From Candidatus Aenigmatarchaeota archaeon (GTDB taxonomy: Archaea; Aenigmatarchaeota; Aenigmatarchaeia; QMZP01; QMZT01): a stretch of 6,374 bases of DNA. The stretch is taken from contig DAOWAL010000070.1 in the NCBI GenBank assembly GCA_030634615.1, forward strand, positions 1 through 6,374, in the 5' to 3' direction. This document shows positions 6,053 to 6,374 of this stretch, one piece after another (position 1 is the first letter of the stretch; every line of letters begins with the position of its first letter). The notes under the pieces were generated by a model. That model saw nothing but the letters and a program-made list of their open reading frames with translations. It had not been told where the DNA came from and did no database searches. A program made the translations under genes and the position numbers.

Positions 6053-6374
6053 ATGAATGTCAAAAAAGTCGATTCTGTCACGCTCAAAAAGGATTCTATT
6101 GTTTTTTTGTTTACTGAAGAGCAGATCTCCAGAAAGGGGAAAATGAACATCAAAAATGAAAAGGTATTAAGTTCGATCAAAGACCTGAAAAAGAAAGGCG
6201 ATTTTAAGGGAGGAGCAAGCGAAGCATCATATTTCTTTATTGGAAAAACCCTTGTTTTACTCGTAGGACTCGGTAAAGCAAAAGAGGTAACCGGAGCAAA
6301 ATTAAGAGCAATGGTCGGTAGAGCACTGCTTTCACCAAAACTTTCAAACCATAAAGAAGTGGAAATAGTACCAC
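6053..6374 (+). CDS. pepA: Probable leucyl aminopeptidase (M17 family), N-terminal domain (cut by right edge)
   Basis: An open frame from ATG 6053 runs out of the window after 107 codons with no stop. The translation resembles the non-catalytic N-terminal domain of cytosolic M17 leucyl aminopeptidases: an early strand region (DSIVFLFTEEQ, about 14-24), a Lys-rich stretch, a G-x-ASEASYFFIGK segment, then LVLLVGLGKAKEVTGAKLRAMVGRAL, which fits the family pattern 'vllVGLGk...t.e.lR.a.g.a'. The catalytic domain with its two metal sites would lie beyond the window, so activity cannot be judged. M17 enzymes remove N-terminal amino acids from peptides in the cytosol. It begins 22 bases after kbl in the same direction and may have its own promoter. 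A second ATG at 6057 is in another frame and can be ignored. The N-terminal domain is the less conserved half of the family, so the call is probable, not certain. Confidence 0.75.
   Translation, partial: MNVKKVDSVTLKKDSIVFLFTEEQISRKGKMNIKNEKVLSSIKDLKKKGDFKGGASEASYFFIGKTLVLLVGLGKAKEVTGAKLRAMVGRALLSPKLSNHKEVEIVP

Overview
This window looks like archaeal chromosome. Three promoter regions carry archaeal-type TATA boxes (TTTATAAA or TTTATATA) and a fourth has a weaker TTAATATA. Several of these boxes lie about 26 bases before an ATG with no Shine-Dalgarno, as expected for leaderless mRNAs. Other genes have a clear GGAGG-type ribosome site. Arg is often AGA/AGG and Ile often ATA, and the DNA is fairly AT-rich. 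The gene content (indolepyruvate:ferredoxin oxidoreductase, FeoB, a DtxR-type regulator, glycine C-acetyltransferase, leucyl aminopeptidase) suits an anaerobic archaeon that uses peptides or amino acids. I cannot name the lineage from sequence alone.

Layout: (1) 1-1707, plus strand: the C-terminal part of iorA, cut by the left edge, overlaps complete iorB by 4 bases. (2) 1710-4308, minus strand: an iron-uptake operon with a DtxR-family repressor carrying a C-terminal FeoA domain, followed immediately by feoB. Its 35-base promoter region holds a TATA box overlapping a 22-base palindrome with TTAGGT half-sites, a strong candidate iron box for autoregulation. (3) 4344-4721, minus strand: a 125-residue protein of unknown function with a winged-helix-like C-terminal half and its own apparently leaderless promoter. 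(4) 4722-4851: a divergent promoter region with a 16-base direct repeat around the two TATA boxes. (5) 4852-6030, plus strand: kbl (glycine C-acetyltransferase). (6) 6053 to the end: the first 107 codons of a probable leucyl aminopeptidase (pepA), cut by the right edge.

How the genes may work together (inference): PepA would release amino acids, Kbl would handle the threonine breakdown product, and IorAB would oxidise aryl pyruvates from aromatic amino acids while reducing ferredoxin. FeoB with the DtxR-FeoA protein would supply and regulate iron, which Fe-S enzymes such as IorA need. The most unusual points are an IorA that appears to have lost exactly one of its two ferredoxin-type clusters, FeoA present only as a domain of the iron repressor, and two Cys-rich sites in FeoB. 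I see no CRISPR, mobile element, tRNA or rRNA.
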